The notes under the pieces are model-generated. The model saw nothing but the letters and a program-made list of their open reading frames with translations. It had not been told where the DNA came from and made no database searches. Positions 54,378 through 64,000 of a stretch of DNA of 64,000 nt are shown piece after piece (the first letter of the stretch is position 1; every line of letters starts with the position of its first letter). The DNA comes from Areca catechu. Taxonomy: Eukaryota; Streptophyta; Magnoliopsida; Arecales; Arecaceae. The DNA lies in assembly GCA_021397845.1 (NCBI GenBank), contig CM038052.1:139133854-139197853 (forward strand). Direction: 5' to 3'. The translations under genes were made by a program, and so were the position numbers.

Positions 54378-56755
54378 TGTTGGGAATTGTGTCCCAAAGT
54401 CAATCGCCTGGGTCAAAGGCGGTTGAGCTAAGTATTGTACTTTTTCTTAGAAAATAAAATATTTTTGGCAGCTCATCACATACTAAATTTCCTGAAATGA
54501 ACTCTTTCCATGTGATGAAGTCCTTAGGACTACACTGACTCGATATAGAGAGGATGTATCGAGTGGTCCTTAAACCATGTTGCAACCAAAGGATTTATTA
54601 TACTGGACGGCAATATATCAAGTATAGATTGTTGTAGTTCACATCGTTTGGTTGTCCTCTTGACCAAATGAGTGTGATGACACTGATGTGATCTACAAGT
54701 GGGATATATGATATCTCATTGAACGTGACTCCGTGCAGCCCCTTTCTGCCAAAGGGATACTCACGATTGGATATGGGTATATGTGTCCCTCTGACCTGAG
54801 GTCATCACGGTAGCTTGCAAGCAACTCCCTGTGCTTTTGTGCCGGACTACCAGGATTTTTAATCCGGTGATGGAAGGTTTCTGGGTACAGGCAAGTACTT
54901 ATGGAGCAGTGATGGACCAAGATGGAATTGACCTATCCAAATAGTTTGGATTGAATGTCTCGCAGTATCTCAATTTAGCAAATCCTCGGTCGGGGTAGTC
55001 CTAGTGAAGAGTCACTGGGCTTGCGAGGTTGAGACACGTAGTCGAATGACTTTTTCTGGGTTGGCAGCCCAATCACAGTCATCATGAGCATTAGAGGTCA
55101 AAGGGATGAATTGTACGGTAACCATATGCCAGAGGTTCGATAGTTTGCTCCCGCATCTTCGTCCTATCCGGACGCCAGGACCCATTGCTAGATGGTTTCC
55201 TGTGCTGGTACTAGAATTGTTCTAGTACTACTATTTAGGTTCGAACCTATGAGGTTACACGCCACAAAGGATTACTCTCTGATCCAGATACCGATTACGA
55301 TTGAGAATCGTCTCGATTTTAAGGTCACGGTATTTTTTGAGCACTCTTTTCCCCGACTTGCCCTTGTCCATGTCAACCAAAATTGTTCTGGGCTGACCTG
55401 GACTGCACCAGGATTTTTCTGAATCAGTTTTGAACTGATTCAGAGCTCGTTTCGGCCTTCAATTGGTTGTGAACCAATTTTAATCCCTTGAACCAAATTT
55501 AATTGGGTTTGAACTGCTTAATTGGATTGAATCAAGAGGTTTAAAAAGGGGTTGACCGATTTTGGTTGGACCGGTTTTGAACCGGTGGTTTTTCTCCACT
55601 TGGACCATTTTACACGGTAAAACACTGGAGAAAAAACCGTGCGTCCGAAGAAGGCCAATCATCGCTGGGCATTGTCCCTTCCTCTCCTTCCACCCACTGC
55701 CATTCCTCCTTTGTTTATTGCTGGTTTAATGGGTGAAATGCAGCTGAGTTCTCTTCCTCTTCCTGTCTCTTTGTTATCTTCCCTGCTGTTCTATTTATAA
55801 ACCCACAGCAGCCCTATTTCAGCAGCTAGTTATTTTTTTCACCATAAGAAGAGAGGAAACAAACAAGGTAGTTCTTCCTTTTGAGAGGCTGAGAACTTGT
55901 TCTTCGTGCTTCTTCCTTGGAGAACTTCCACTACCCTTCCACCAGTGATTTTGAGGTCTGGGTTTTGGTGAGAGTTTGGGAGAGAAAACTCCTTGATTCC
56001 CTGTTCTAATTTATGCTCAATCGGAGGAAGAAGAAATCAGTTTTGGAGAAAACCAATTTCAGAACAGAGCATTCTGTTCTTGCTCTTCCTCCCACCGTTC
56101 TAAGGCATTCCGGCGACTAGCATCATGCGAGAGGTCAGATCAGAGGAGCCCCAGGCGTGTCCCCCCTCTAGAGGGTGTTCGCTCGAGCACCTGGGAGCCA
56201 GTTGATCTTCCATTGCTGCTGTTTTGCTTTGCCTTTTTTTGTGGTTGCAGATTTTCTTTGCAGCACCTGGTAGAGAGGAAGAGGTCGTTGGTTGATCGAT
56301 CTTCAAGCTCTCTTTTGAAGCTAGTTCCTTTAAGCCACTCCCTTGCCATCGGTGAAGGAAGAGACCAAGAGATTGGCCATTTTTGTTTTGGTTTGCTGCA
56401 GTTTTGGAGGAAAAGAAAACAGTATTTCACCGTGCTGGAAGAAGAAGAAGCAGGAATAAATTTATTCCTGTTATCACAGCAATTCCAGCAGATATCCTAG
56501 GGTTATTCCAGCAGGAGTAAGGTATTTATTTATGTTTATTTTTCTGCATGCCTAGATCTAGGTTTATATTATGTTTATAAATGTTACATGCCCTTGTTCA
56601 TGCCTTGTTTTGCTATACATGCATTCGGAATATGTTAGATCTTGTACAGAGTAGGTAGTTTCCACTGTTCTTTAAAATATTTTTAAAATACATACTGCTC
56701 CCTGCTGTTGCATGCTTAGCGTAGGCACCTGCAACACCCGCGCAGTTTTCTTTCA
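54378..56755 (+). repeat. J 3' LTR (2,378 bp)
   Basis: It aligns with 46420-48853; most differences seen are C/T or G/A. Confidence 0.93.
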
Positions 56756-56760
56756 GTTAA
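56756..56760. repeat. Target-site duplication, right of J (GTTAA)
   Basis: Identical to 46415-46419; Tat LTR sequence resumes at once. Confidence 0.95.
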
Positions 56761-56949
56761 TGACCATGTGGCCACTTTGACATAGTTGTGCTTTGGGGGT
56801 AATAGCCGATTGTAACCGTTGTCCCCCACATTCTTGTGGGTTAAGGTAGGTCAGATATCTATTTTCAGACTTCTTCTCATTTGCTAGATCGGAGAGATGC
56901 CTTCATTCTAAGACGTCTTCATCTTGAGATGCTTCGGATTGGCACCTGC

Positions 56950-57150
56950 AATGGAGGCCGAAGATCATGTCTTCTTTTAAGACCGAAGGCCTTGTCTTCA
57001 GCTGAGGTAGAAGACCATGTCTTCGGCTGAGGCAGAAGACCGTGTCTTTGGCTGAGGTAGAAGACCGTGTTTTCTATCGAGGGCGAGGATCATGTCCTCA
57101 GTTGGGATCAAGGGCCATGTCTTCGGCTGAGGGTTATATCTTCGGCTGAG
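56950..57150. repeat. GTCTTC/GAAGAC array in solo LTR I
   Basis: About six units of roughly 30 bp, consensus GTCTTCGGCTGAGGTAGAAG followed by ACCATG. Counterpart of 14640-14935. Confidence 0.8.
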
Positions 57151-57465
57151 GCCATTAATTCTTCGGCTTCTTCTGGGAGCTTTGGTTTGACATGCCTGGT
57201 TCGAGAGGGAATGCACGAGTGATCGAACTGGCGGCTGATTTATGCCTGAACCAACTTATCCCAATAGCATCCAAACTTGAAGGTGGGAAGGTGTCTTATG
57301 CAAAAGGATAGTAACTCAAGGCCTCTAACCCCTCAATATCCCAAAGGACAAAGGCACTCCCTCTCAGAGTTCCTAGTCTAAAAGACAAGGGCTAGAACAA
57401 TAACTTCTCAAAAACTTTTCTTTCATTTCATCAACATTCACTCATGCAAGGGAGGGGTAAGGCCC

Positions 57466-57473
57466 TTTATATA
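57466..57473 (-). promoter_or_regulatory. TATA box in the G 5' LTR
   Basis: TATATAAA on the minus strand. Confidence 0.6.
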
Positions 57474-58346
57474 GGCACCTTAAGACCCATTCAAATTAAA
57501 ATGAAAAATTTACAAGTCTTCATAAGAGGGTGACAAAATTCTGAATTTTCTTCTTGGAAATTTCCCTTGGCCGGCTTTAAAATGGTGGAGTGCTTGATTC
57601 GGGGGACTGAGGAGGGGAGCTGTCTCAAGAATCATGGGCGCCCACTTGATCTTTGCTTCTTTCCTTAACAGTCAAAGCTTTTATGGAGAAAGGCTTGATG
57701 TGGGGGCATGAAGCAAGGATCTTTTCTTCAAGGATCATGGGATGCTTGGTTGACTTCAAGTTCTTCCTGGCCGACCATGCTTGTATGGAGAGAAGCTTGT
57801 TATGGGGAGGGATGGGAGGAAGTGGTTGGCTTGGTTCAAGGGATGCTCCATTGACTTGAGGGACCTTTCTTGGAAAATGGCTTGATGTTGGGGGTGTTGT
57901 TGGCATGGACCAAGGGAAGAAAAGTGGGGCGTCCAACCATGCATTGACTTGTAATTCTTCGTTCTTGCTTTGGCCACCCAACATGTCTTGATGATGTGGC
58001 ACTTTCTCGTGCCACATGGTATAGGTGAGGTGGCGCTCCAAGAGCTTACATGGCATGGAGAAGATGGCTTGATCCTTAACATCGGGACTTGACTCAAATG
58101 ACCACTCCTTCAAACAAGCTTTAGCAGACTTGGACTTGAACAAATTTAGCTAAATACAGGACCCATTGACCTAACATGACCAAATTGGTCAAGGAACATG
58201 ACTAAAACAAAAATTGAAACTAAATGCATGACTCAAAAGTAAAATGCTTGGGCTTGAAGCCTTATTACATGACCCAAAAGATGAAACCCTAATCAGATAT
58301 TCATAGAGGGTTGAGGAGCCTCTATCTGATCCTGGTGCCCACACCA

Positions 58347-58750
58347 CCAATCCTAAGATCCAAGAACTAGAAGAATTTATTAACGACCTGATCTCTTTAA
58401 ATCAATACCGTCGGGATGAAGTCACTCCTTTGACTCCAATTGATCTCTTCCCTGAGATTAGTGACCCATTCTTCCATTAGACAGACTCTGTAGATAGACA
58501 TCAATCCCATAAGGTCAATCTCATTTGTCTTGGACTAATCCTGGAAACCCCATCTTATATCTTGTTCTTTCCAATCAACACCGAATACCTTTCTTATTTC
58601 CTATCTTACCAGACTAACCCTGAACCCACCTTTTATTTTCTACCCTTTCCAGAAAACTCTAACATTTTTAGTATCATTAGATTGCATTTTGTTGAGATTA
58701 GCATACTGCATACATTCATTGTGCATGTTAGGTTTTCATCTTACTTCTAG
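58347..58750 (+). pseudogene. E ORF-X
   Basis: In one frame from 58348: NPKIQELEEFINDLISLNQY, TPLTPIDLFPEISDPFFH and one TAG, then VNLICLGLILETPSYILFFP, TEYLSYFLSYQTNPEPTF and YFLPFPENSN. The end reads IIRLHFVEISILHTFIVHVR then FSSYF. Only one stop interrupts about 130 codons. YFLPF-x13-FVEI equals the C block in spacing, and DPFF-x-x-TD parallels DPFLRMTD in C. The 5' part is removed or displaced by G. Confidence 0.55.
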
Positions 58751-58960
58751 CATACTCAATAGCATTTACTAGGAGTCCATTGTAAATTTTTATGGGCATG
58801 CCAAACCAGGATCAAACCTAGAGAGCCTAAATTCTGTTAGGTTTAGACCCAAAGAGTCTAATAAATTTCCTGCGATAGGAATGCCTAGTCGAGTCTATTA
58901 AGTGTTGAGTCCAATAAGTCCCCAGACCTAATTCATCTATCCATACCTGCACTGACCTCT
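58751..58960 (+). other. E gap between ORF-X and integrase tail
   Basis: Contains AACCTAGAGAGCC and TGTTAGGTTTAGACCC, as in C at 11268-11305. Non-coding. Confidence 0.5.
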
Positions 58961-59460
58961 ACACAGCATTTGCATCAGGACATTAGCCAAAAAATTAATT
59001 TAAGTGATGAAATCTATAAAACTGGCTAATTCTTGAAGGAATGCCAAGGAATTTATATAAGAATTTTGTTATGGTTAAGAAGCATCATGCTCATAGAGCT
59101 AGACCCTTTAGAGTGGTACGAAGGAAGGACCAATGCCTATATGCTTGATCTGCCCCTAGATTTAGGCATTAGCTCTACCATCAATATCGCGGACTTAGTT
59201 GAGTATAGGGAACCGACAGTAATTCATAGAATGGTTTTTGGACCTACTCCATCATTTGAGAGCAAACCTAACCCAGAGTGTCCACATACAAATTGGCCTA
59301 AGAGAGAATATTGATCGAGCGTATCTTGGATGATCAAGCTATCATGACCTATGGCCGTGGCTATCAATGCACCTGGCCCGTCTTCAAGGTCGACCAGAAT
59401 TTGACAATTCATGGATTACTCAAGAGGACTTGCAACGCCTCAACCTAGACCTCCTTGAGT
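58961..59460 (+). pseudogene. E integrase tail and chromodomain
   Basis: HQDISQKINLSDEIYKT remnants, then the frame 59033-59314: YMLDLPLDLGISSTINIADL, VEYREPTVIHRMVFGPTPSF and ECPHTNWPKREY. After a stop the chromodomain reads IERILDDQAIMTYGRGYQ, then a frameshift to GRPEFDNSWITQEDLQRL. The YLVxW core is lost at the shift. Confidence 0.8.
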
Positions 59461-59520
59461 GATAACAGAGCCAGAGAAACCCTTACTCGATGGAGTCGAG
59501 TTCCTCCCACCTTAGAGAAT

Positions 59521-60473
59521 TGATGGGGACATCAGGTCAACCCTAGTTCACTATGGATTCCTGAGTTTGAGTCCCTTAGCCATAATTCAAATTTTATCTC
59601 TGAGTCCAATAATCTAGCTGTGTTAGCCATTTGGGTCCTGTATTTGGGCCTTGAGTTTTGTTTTCAAGCCTTGTTACACTTGAGTTCTGTATCAAGAGTC
59701 GACTCATGCCATTAGGGCTCATGAGTCAAGCTTGAGATTATATTCAAGCTTTGTTAAGCGAGTCAGCTCATTGTAAGCCATTTGTCATTTTGAGTCCTTA
59801 ATCATGTGTCAAGTTTTGTAACTAATCTCGTCCAGTTAAGTTGAGTGAGTCCTGTAATAAGTTGAGTTGTCTTAACCTCAGTTCAGTCCAATTGAGTCCT
59901 GTAAGAGTCCAGTAAGTTATGTACTTTTAAAATTTTATACAAGAGGAGGAGCATTAGCAAAAGTCTTCACCAGGATCCTAGAACAAAGTAAGCCCATAAA
60001 AGATACCAGGGTCCAAGAATATTTTTCCAGCATCCTAGCCCAGGGTTTCCAGCCCACCAGGATTAAGCCCATGCGCCAAAGCTCTTTAGAGGCCGCCCAA
60101 GCCCATGTCGGAGATGCCCCTTGCTGCCCTAAAGTCAAGCCCGTGTTCAATTAGGCATCAAGACCAAGAGACCAAGATTCCCAAGGAATATACTACCCAA
60201 GATCCCTAGCCAGAAGCCCAGAAGCAGTTGCCGCCCCAAGCCCAATCATGATAAGCCCAGGCACCTAAGTGGAAGACCAGGTCAAAGGAAGGAATATTCC
60301 TTCCCAACCCACAAGGAAGACCCTTGACCAAGTCAAAGAAGGAGAAGAATCCACTTCTAACTCGGACATTTTGTTTTATTTCTACTCAAATTGTGTACTC
60401 AAAGTTATAGGCCACTTTGTAATCCTTCTCCCAATCAAATATTGTATTCCTATGCTAACTACGATAGGGCATG
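59521..60473 (+). repeat. E 3' LTR, first 953 bp (interrupted by K)
   Basis: It starts TGATGGGGACATC after the purine-containing CTTAGAGAAT and aligns with 22450-23400. It breaks at GGGCATG just before its TATA region. The rest should lie beyond 64000. Confidence 0.87.
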
Positions 60474-61115
60474 TGTTGAGGGACGGACTCGATGAACCCT
60501 AGTTATTTGGAAAGGGACACCTAAACAAACTAGGACCACGGAAGGGCTATGAAGCCTCCCGGGACTAGGGCGAACTAACACTAAATCCTAAAACAGCTGA
60601 ACTCTTTTGGATTTTAATTATTTGGTGGAGGAACAATGGGATGGAGGATAGGAAATATGGACACTCTAGGACAGGGGACTCACCTTCATGGAGAGACGTT
60701 GCACCTCTAGGGCATCTCACCCACCCCACTATATGTAGTCTAGCACGTCCCACCCATCTCACTACATGCGGAGCCTAGGGCATCCCACCCAAATCACTAC
60801 CTGGGACCATAAAGAAAAATCCTATGACCTAGAAGGGGACTCGATGGAAAAGGAGATAACTAGGGCCTCGCGCCCCTCGATGCTCGCATGGAGCGAAGGA
60901 AGTGGGGTCTCACACCCCTCAACACCCGTTGGTGAAGGAAAGACGGGACTCAGCCTAGAACCAGAACCAATGGAAAATCCAAAAATTTCACATCAACTTA
61001 TTCATTACAGGGAGAGAGGGGGCCTTTATATAGAAAAACTAAACCCCTCACTTACTAAGCCTGCAAGCAAACCAAAAATGGAAAAATAAATTACATCAAA
61101 ATCCATGCTACATCA
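60474..61115 (-). repeat. K LTR 1 (about 642 bp)
   Basis: Plus-strand TGTTGAGGGACGG to GCTACATCA. A minus-strand TATA box (TATATAAA) lies at 61025-61032. The inner boundary is inferred from the TGATG/CATCA inverted repeat. Confidence 0.65.
61025..61032 (-). promoter_or_regulatory. TATA box in K LTR 1
   Basis: TATATAAA followed by GGCCCCC on the minus strand; the counterpart is at 62671-62678. Confidence 0.55.
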
Positions 61116-62112
61116 ATATTGGTGCTGATCTGCTCTGAGAAGTGTGTCGACTTGATGATCTGCTTTGAAAAGCATGCTGATTGCACTGCTCTAGAAAGCA
61201 TGTGTAACCATCTCTATCGGACGTGCATAGAGGGAGGGAACCAACTCCAGCGGCAACCGGTGGACAGGCGGTGGCCAGGAAGCGGGCGGTGGACGAGGCT
61301 GGCGGACAGTGAGCGGTGGACGGCCGGCGAGGGCAGCAGGCATGGCAAAGGCACAGAGACGGCACGGCACGCCCAGGTCATGTCATTTGATCTCCCATGG
61401 TCATGGCAGACCCCTGGGCGCTAGCGAGATGGCGGACGGCTGGATGGTGGCTCCGATGGGATGGCGATGGCGGCGGCAGGCGGCAGCGGCGAGCGACGAC
61501 GCAGGGGCAGCACGGTCGCATGGCATGCATGAGCGTGCCGTTTGGTCATCCCGTAGGCTTGGGGCCCAAGGGAGTCGGCGAGGGTGGCGGTGGCCGAGCT
61601 TGGGCTGGTGGATGCGAGTGGGCGGCCAGAGGTAGGCCGGCGATGGCAAGCGGTGACGGCGACCGTGGGCGACCGTTGGTCTTCCCATGGACCGTTCATC
61701 TTCCACGGCATGGGCGGCGGTGAATTCTAGTTTTTCGGCATGGAGCAGGGCCGGCGTGGGCTGGCGGTTGGGCTGCAGGGGCGGCCGGGTGTCGGGCGGC
61801 CCGGATCTAGGGGGCGGCGGGGCGGTAGGCTCGGGTTCGGGAGTTTTTAAAAAAAAGATCACGGGAGAAGGTTGGAGGGAGATGGAATAAGTTTGGGATA
61901 ACTCGAGGATAAACCTAGAATAAAACTGGAATAGCGGGGATAGGTGGAATAGCTGAATAGGAAAAAAAAAATGCTAGAAAATTAAGAAAATGGAAAAAAA
62001 TATTCGGACGATGGCTGGATCCCCGTCATTGTCCTCGACCGTGAAGAACTCGACTCTATCGAGTTCGAAAAATGGAGTACACCCTAATCCATAACTCGCT
62101 CTGATACCAAGT
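61116..62112 (-). other. K internal region 1, GC-rich
   Basis: 61200-61850 is very GC-rich with GGCGG-type runs; the rest is AT-rich. The minus-strand frame 61401-61862 (153 codons, rich in Pro, Arg and His) shares MPCDRAAPA with unit 2 in the same frame. No domain is recognised. A primer site lies at 62098-62109. Confidence 0.5.
62098..62109 (-). other. Primer-binding site (initiator-Met tRNA), element K unit 1
   Basis: GCTCTGATACCA on the plus strand, three bases before LTR 2. Confidence 0.88.
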
Positions 62113-62759
62113 TGATGAGGGACGGACTCGATGAATCCTGGTTTATTTGGAAAATGGAATACCTAAATAAAGTAGGACAGTGGAAGGGCTAAGAAGCCTC
62201 CCAGGACTAAGGCAAACTGACACTAAACCCTAAAATAGCTGAACTCTTTTGTTTTCAATTTTCTTGGTGAAGGAACTATAGGATGGAGGATAAGACAACT
62301 GTACACTCTAGGACTGGGGACTCACCTTCACGGAGAGATGTCGCACCTCTAGGTCATCTCACCCACCCCACTATATGTTGTCTAGGGCCTCCCACCCATC
62401 TCATTACATGCGGAGCCTAGGGCATCCCACTCAATCGCTACTTGGGGCCGTAGAAAAAAAAAATCCCTAAGACCTAGAGGGGGACTCGATGGAAAAGATG
62501 ATAACTAGGGCCTCGTGCCCCTCGATGCTTGCATGGAGTGAAAGAATTTGGGTCTCATACCCCTCGACACCCGTAGGTGAAGGAAAGACAGGCCTCAGCC
62601 TAGAACCAGAAACAATGGAAAAACTAAAAATTTCATATCAAACTTGTTCATTACAGGGGGAAAGGGGGCCTTTATATAGAAAAATCAAACCCTCACTTAC
62701 TTAGCCTACAAGCAAACCAAAAATAAAAAACAAATTACCTCAAAATCCATGCTACATCA
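62113..62759 (-). repeat. K LTR 2 (about 647 bp)
   Basis: TGATGAGGGACGG to GCTACATCA; aligns with 60474-61115 and 458-1105. Confidence 0.65.
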
Positions 62760-63769
62760 ATATTGGTGCAGATCTGCTCTGAGAAGCATGTCGACATGAT
62801 GATCTGCTCTGAAAGATGCTGATCGGACTGCTCCATAAAACATGCATAACCAACTCTCGCGGACATGCACAGAGGGAGGGAACCAACTCCGGCAGTAATC
62901 GACGGACGGGTAACGGCCAGGAAGCGGGCGGCGGATGAGGCCGGTGGATGGTGAGCGTTGAACGGTAGGCGATGGCTGCAGGCGGGGCAGCGGCACTGAG
63001 ATGACAAGGCACGCCCAGGGCATGCTGTTTGGTCTCCACAGCCATGGGGGACCCATGGGCACCGGCGAGGCTCCGGCAAGATGGCGGACGGCCGAACGGT
63101 GGATCCGACGGGACGGCAGTGGCGATGGTAGGTGGCAATGGCGGGCGACGGAGCAGGGGCAGCACGATCGCATGGCACGTACGAGCATGTCGTTCAGTCT
63201 TCCCATGGGCGTGGGGCCCAATGGCACCGGTTGGTGAGGTGGCTGGCTAGGCATGGGTTGGTGGGCAGCTTGCTGGCAGCTAGTGGCAGGCCGGCGGTGG
63301 CAGGCGACAGTGGTGACCATGGGCGAACGTTGGTCTTCCCATGTACCATTCTCTTCCACGGCGTGGGCGGTGGCAGACGCCGATTTTTCGGCGGGAAGTG
63401 GGACCGGCATGGGCTGACGGCGAGCCAGCGGAGGCGACCGGGGGTCCGGCAGCCTGGATCTTGGGGGCAGCAGGGCGGTGGGCTAGGGTTCGGGAGTTTT
63501 CAAAAGAAAACGATCACGTGAGAAGGATGGAGGGAGATGGAATAAGGATGGGATAACTCGGTGATAAACCTAGAATAAAACAGGAATAGCAAGGATAGGT
63601 GGAATAGCGGGAATAGGAAAATATAAAAATGCGAGAAAATTAAGAAAATGGAAAAAATATCCGGACGATGGCTGGATCCCCATCATTCTCTTCAACCACA
63701 AAGAACTCGACTCCGTCGTGTATGAAAAGTGGAGCATACCTTAATCCACAACTTGCTTTAATACCAAGT
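62760..63769 (-). other. K internal region 2, GC-rich
   Basis: Same layout as internal region 1. The minus-strand frame 62757-63410 is open for 217 codons but starts differently from unit 1. The primer site at 63755-63766 is damaged (GCTTTAATACCA). Confidence 0.5.
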
Positions 63770-64000
63770 TGATGAGGGACGGACTCGATGAATCCTGGTT
63801 TATTTGGAAAAGGGAACACCTAAATAAACTAGGACCGTGGGAGGGCTAAGAAGCCTCCCGGGACTTGGGCGAACTGACACTGAATTTTAAAACAGATAAA
63901 CTCATTTTGTTTTCAATTTTCTTGGTGGAGGAACCATAGGATGGAGGATAGGAAACATGGACACTCTAGGACTGGGGATTCACCTTCATGGAGAGACATC
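63770..64000 (-). repeat. K LTR 3, first 231 bp (cut by the window edge)
   Basis: TGATGAGGGACGGACTCGAT onward, matching LTR 1 and 2. Confidence 0.75.

Larger units (their letters stand above)
46420..56755 (+). mobile_element. Element J: complete Ty1/copia retrotransposon, 10,336 bp
   Basis: LTRs 46420-48853 and 54378-56755, primer site, polypurine tract and perfect GTTAA duplications. The internal order gag, zinc knuckle, protease, integrase, RT, RNase H defines copia. It is the innermost insertion of its stack (E, G, I, J), so it is the most recent there. Even so, at least seven stops or shifts interrupt the polyprotein. The long LTRs (about 2.4 kb) and 1.6-kb leader are unusual for small copia lineages. 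Confidence 0.95.
46033..57263 (-). mobile_element. Element I: Tat-family solo LTR, split by copia J
   Basis: Pieces 46033-46419 and 56761-57263 align with the LTR of element A (14170-15075): TGTTGGCGTAGAATCCC at one end, CTTATCCCA at the other. Together they give about 0.9 kb. No internal Tat sequence is present. The flanks GGCAT and AGCAT are a likely five-base duplication with one change, leaving one or two unexplained bases at each edge. Confidence 0.8.
38725..58346 (-). mobile_element. Element G: gag-protease chromovirus derivative carrying ORF-X
   Basis: A minus-strand element with LTRs 38725-41760 and 45493-58346, each about 1.6 kb once nested insertions are removed. The internal 3.7 kb reads, 5' to 3': primer site, leader, gag, protease, acidic linker, ORF-X remnant, chromodomain. 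RT, RNase H and the integrase core are missing. Flanks CTAGT and CCAAT match at only three of five positions, the differences being transitions, so the target duplication is weak. E sequence on both sides is collinear with C, which confirms the insertion. Confidence 0.82.
45493..58346 (-). repeat. G 5' LTR, split by Tat solo LTR I (with J inside)
   Basis: Outer pieces 45493-46032 and 57264-58346 together align with the G 3' LTR. The junction lies in GATGGCAT/AGCATCCAAAC, continuous at 39258-39275 in the other LTR. TATA on the minus strand at 57466-57473. Confidence 0.85.
22450..64000 (+). mobile_element. Element E: non-autonomous chromovirus-derived element hosting F, G and K
   Basis: 5' LTR 22450-24049, primer site 24056-24067, leader and gag remnant 37016-38724, ORF-X 58347-58750, integrase tail/chromodomain 58960-59460, 3' LTR from 59521. 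F interrupts it at 24068, G at 38725 and K at 60474; its own sequence is collinear with element C across the gaps. The end of the 3' LTR lies beyond 64000. CTTTT (22445-22449) would be its left target duplication, unverified because the right partner is off the window. Confidence 0.83.
60474..64000 (-). mobile_element. Element K: tandem small LTR retrotransposon (LTR-int-LTR-int-LTR)
   Basis: Units start at 60474, 62113 and 63770; the first two are 1,639 and 1,657 bp. Each has an LTR-like first part and a GC-rich internal part ending in a minus-strand primer site next to the following unit's TGATGAGGG end. This is a head-to-tail array of a roughly 2.3-kb element with no gag or pol. GCATG (60469-60473) would be its left target duplication. 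The array runs off the window. Confidence 0.75.

Noticed and set aside
46033..57263. Element I as a full Tat element
   Set aside because: Apart from the J insertion, only about 0.9 kb of LTR is present; no gag or pol of Tat type is inside.
62757..63410. 217-codon minus-strand frame in K as a gene
   Set aside because: The frame is not kept as a whole in the first unit and it ends in the LTR. Only a short shared piece remains, noted as a finding instead.

Overview
This 64 kb window is plant nuclear DNA made almost entirely of nested LTR retrotransposons; I recognise no host protein-coding gene, tRNA gene or rRNA gene. An angiosperm with a large, repeat-rich genome fits: seven primer-binding sites match the plant initiator-Met tRNA 3' end (TGGTATCAGAGC) and an eighth is a degraded copy, chromoviruses carry chromodomains, a Tat-type Ty3/gypsy element has two RNase H domains, and there are long-LTR Ty1/copia elements. 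I cannot name the species. Every coding region seen is broken by stops or frameshifts, so all are called pseudogenes.

Layout, with element names used below. Element D (15076-21449, + strand) is a chromovirus with gag-PR-RT-RH-IN-chromodomain; its 5' part lies off the left edge. Element A (1-15075, - strand), a Tat-type gypsy, is inserted in D's gag. Inside A sit element B (458-3901, a mosaic of two LTR families with one matched target duplication) and element C (7167-13791, + strand, a complete non-autonomous chromovirus with GGAGA duplications). About 1 kb of unclassified DNA follows (21450-22449).

Element E (22450 to beyond 64000, + strand) is a second non-autonomous chromovirus and is the host for the rest. 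Directly after its primer site lies F (24068 to about 37015, - strand), a tandem copia of the form LTR-internal-LTR-truncated internal. Further in lies G (38725-58346, - strand), a gag-PR chromovirus derivative. G's left LTR holds a solo LTR, H (39313-40754). G's right LTR holds a Tat solo LTR, I (46033-57263), which in turn is split by a complete copia, J (46420-56755, GTTAA duplications). E's 3' LTR is broken at 60474 by K, a tandem small LTR element (three LTRs in the window, - strand).

The most interesting signal is shared by C, E and G. In each, the reverse transcriptase, RNase H and integrase core are missing and an unfamiliar reading frame (called ORF-X here) lies between a gag/linker region and the integrase tail. 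All three carry the block YFL(P/H)F-x13-FVE(V/I) with the same spacing. A second signal is a leader module that occurs in the same relative orientation in the chromoviruses E and G and in the unrelated copia F.
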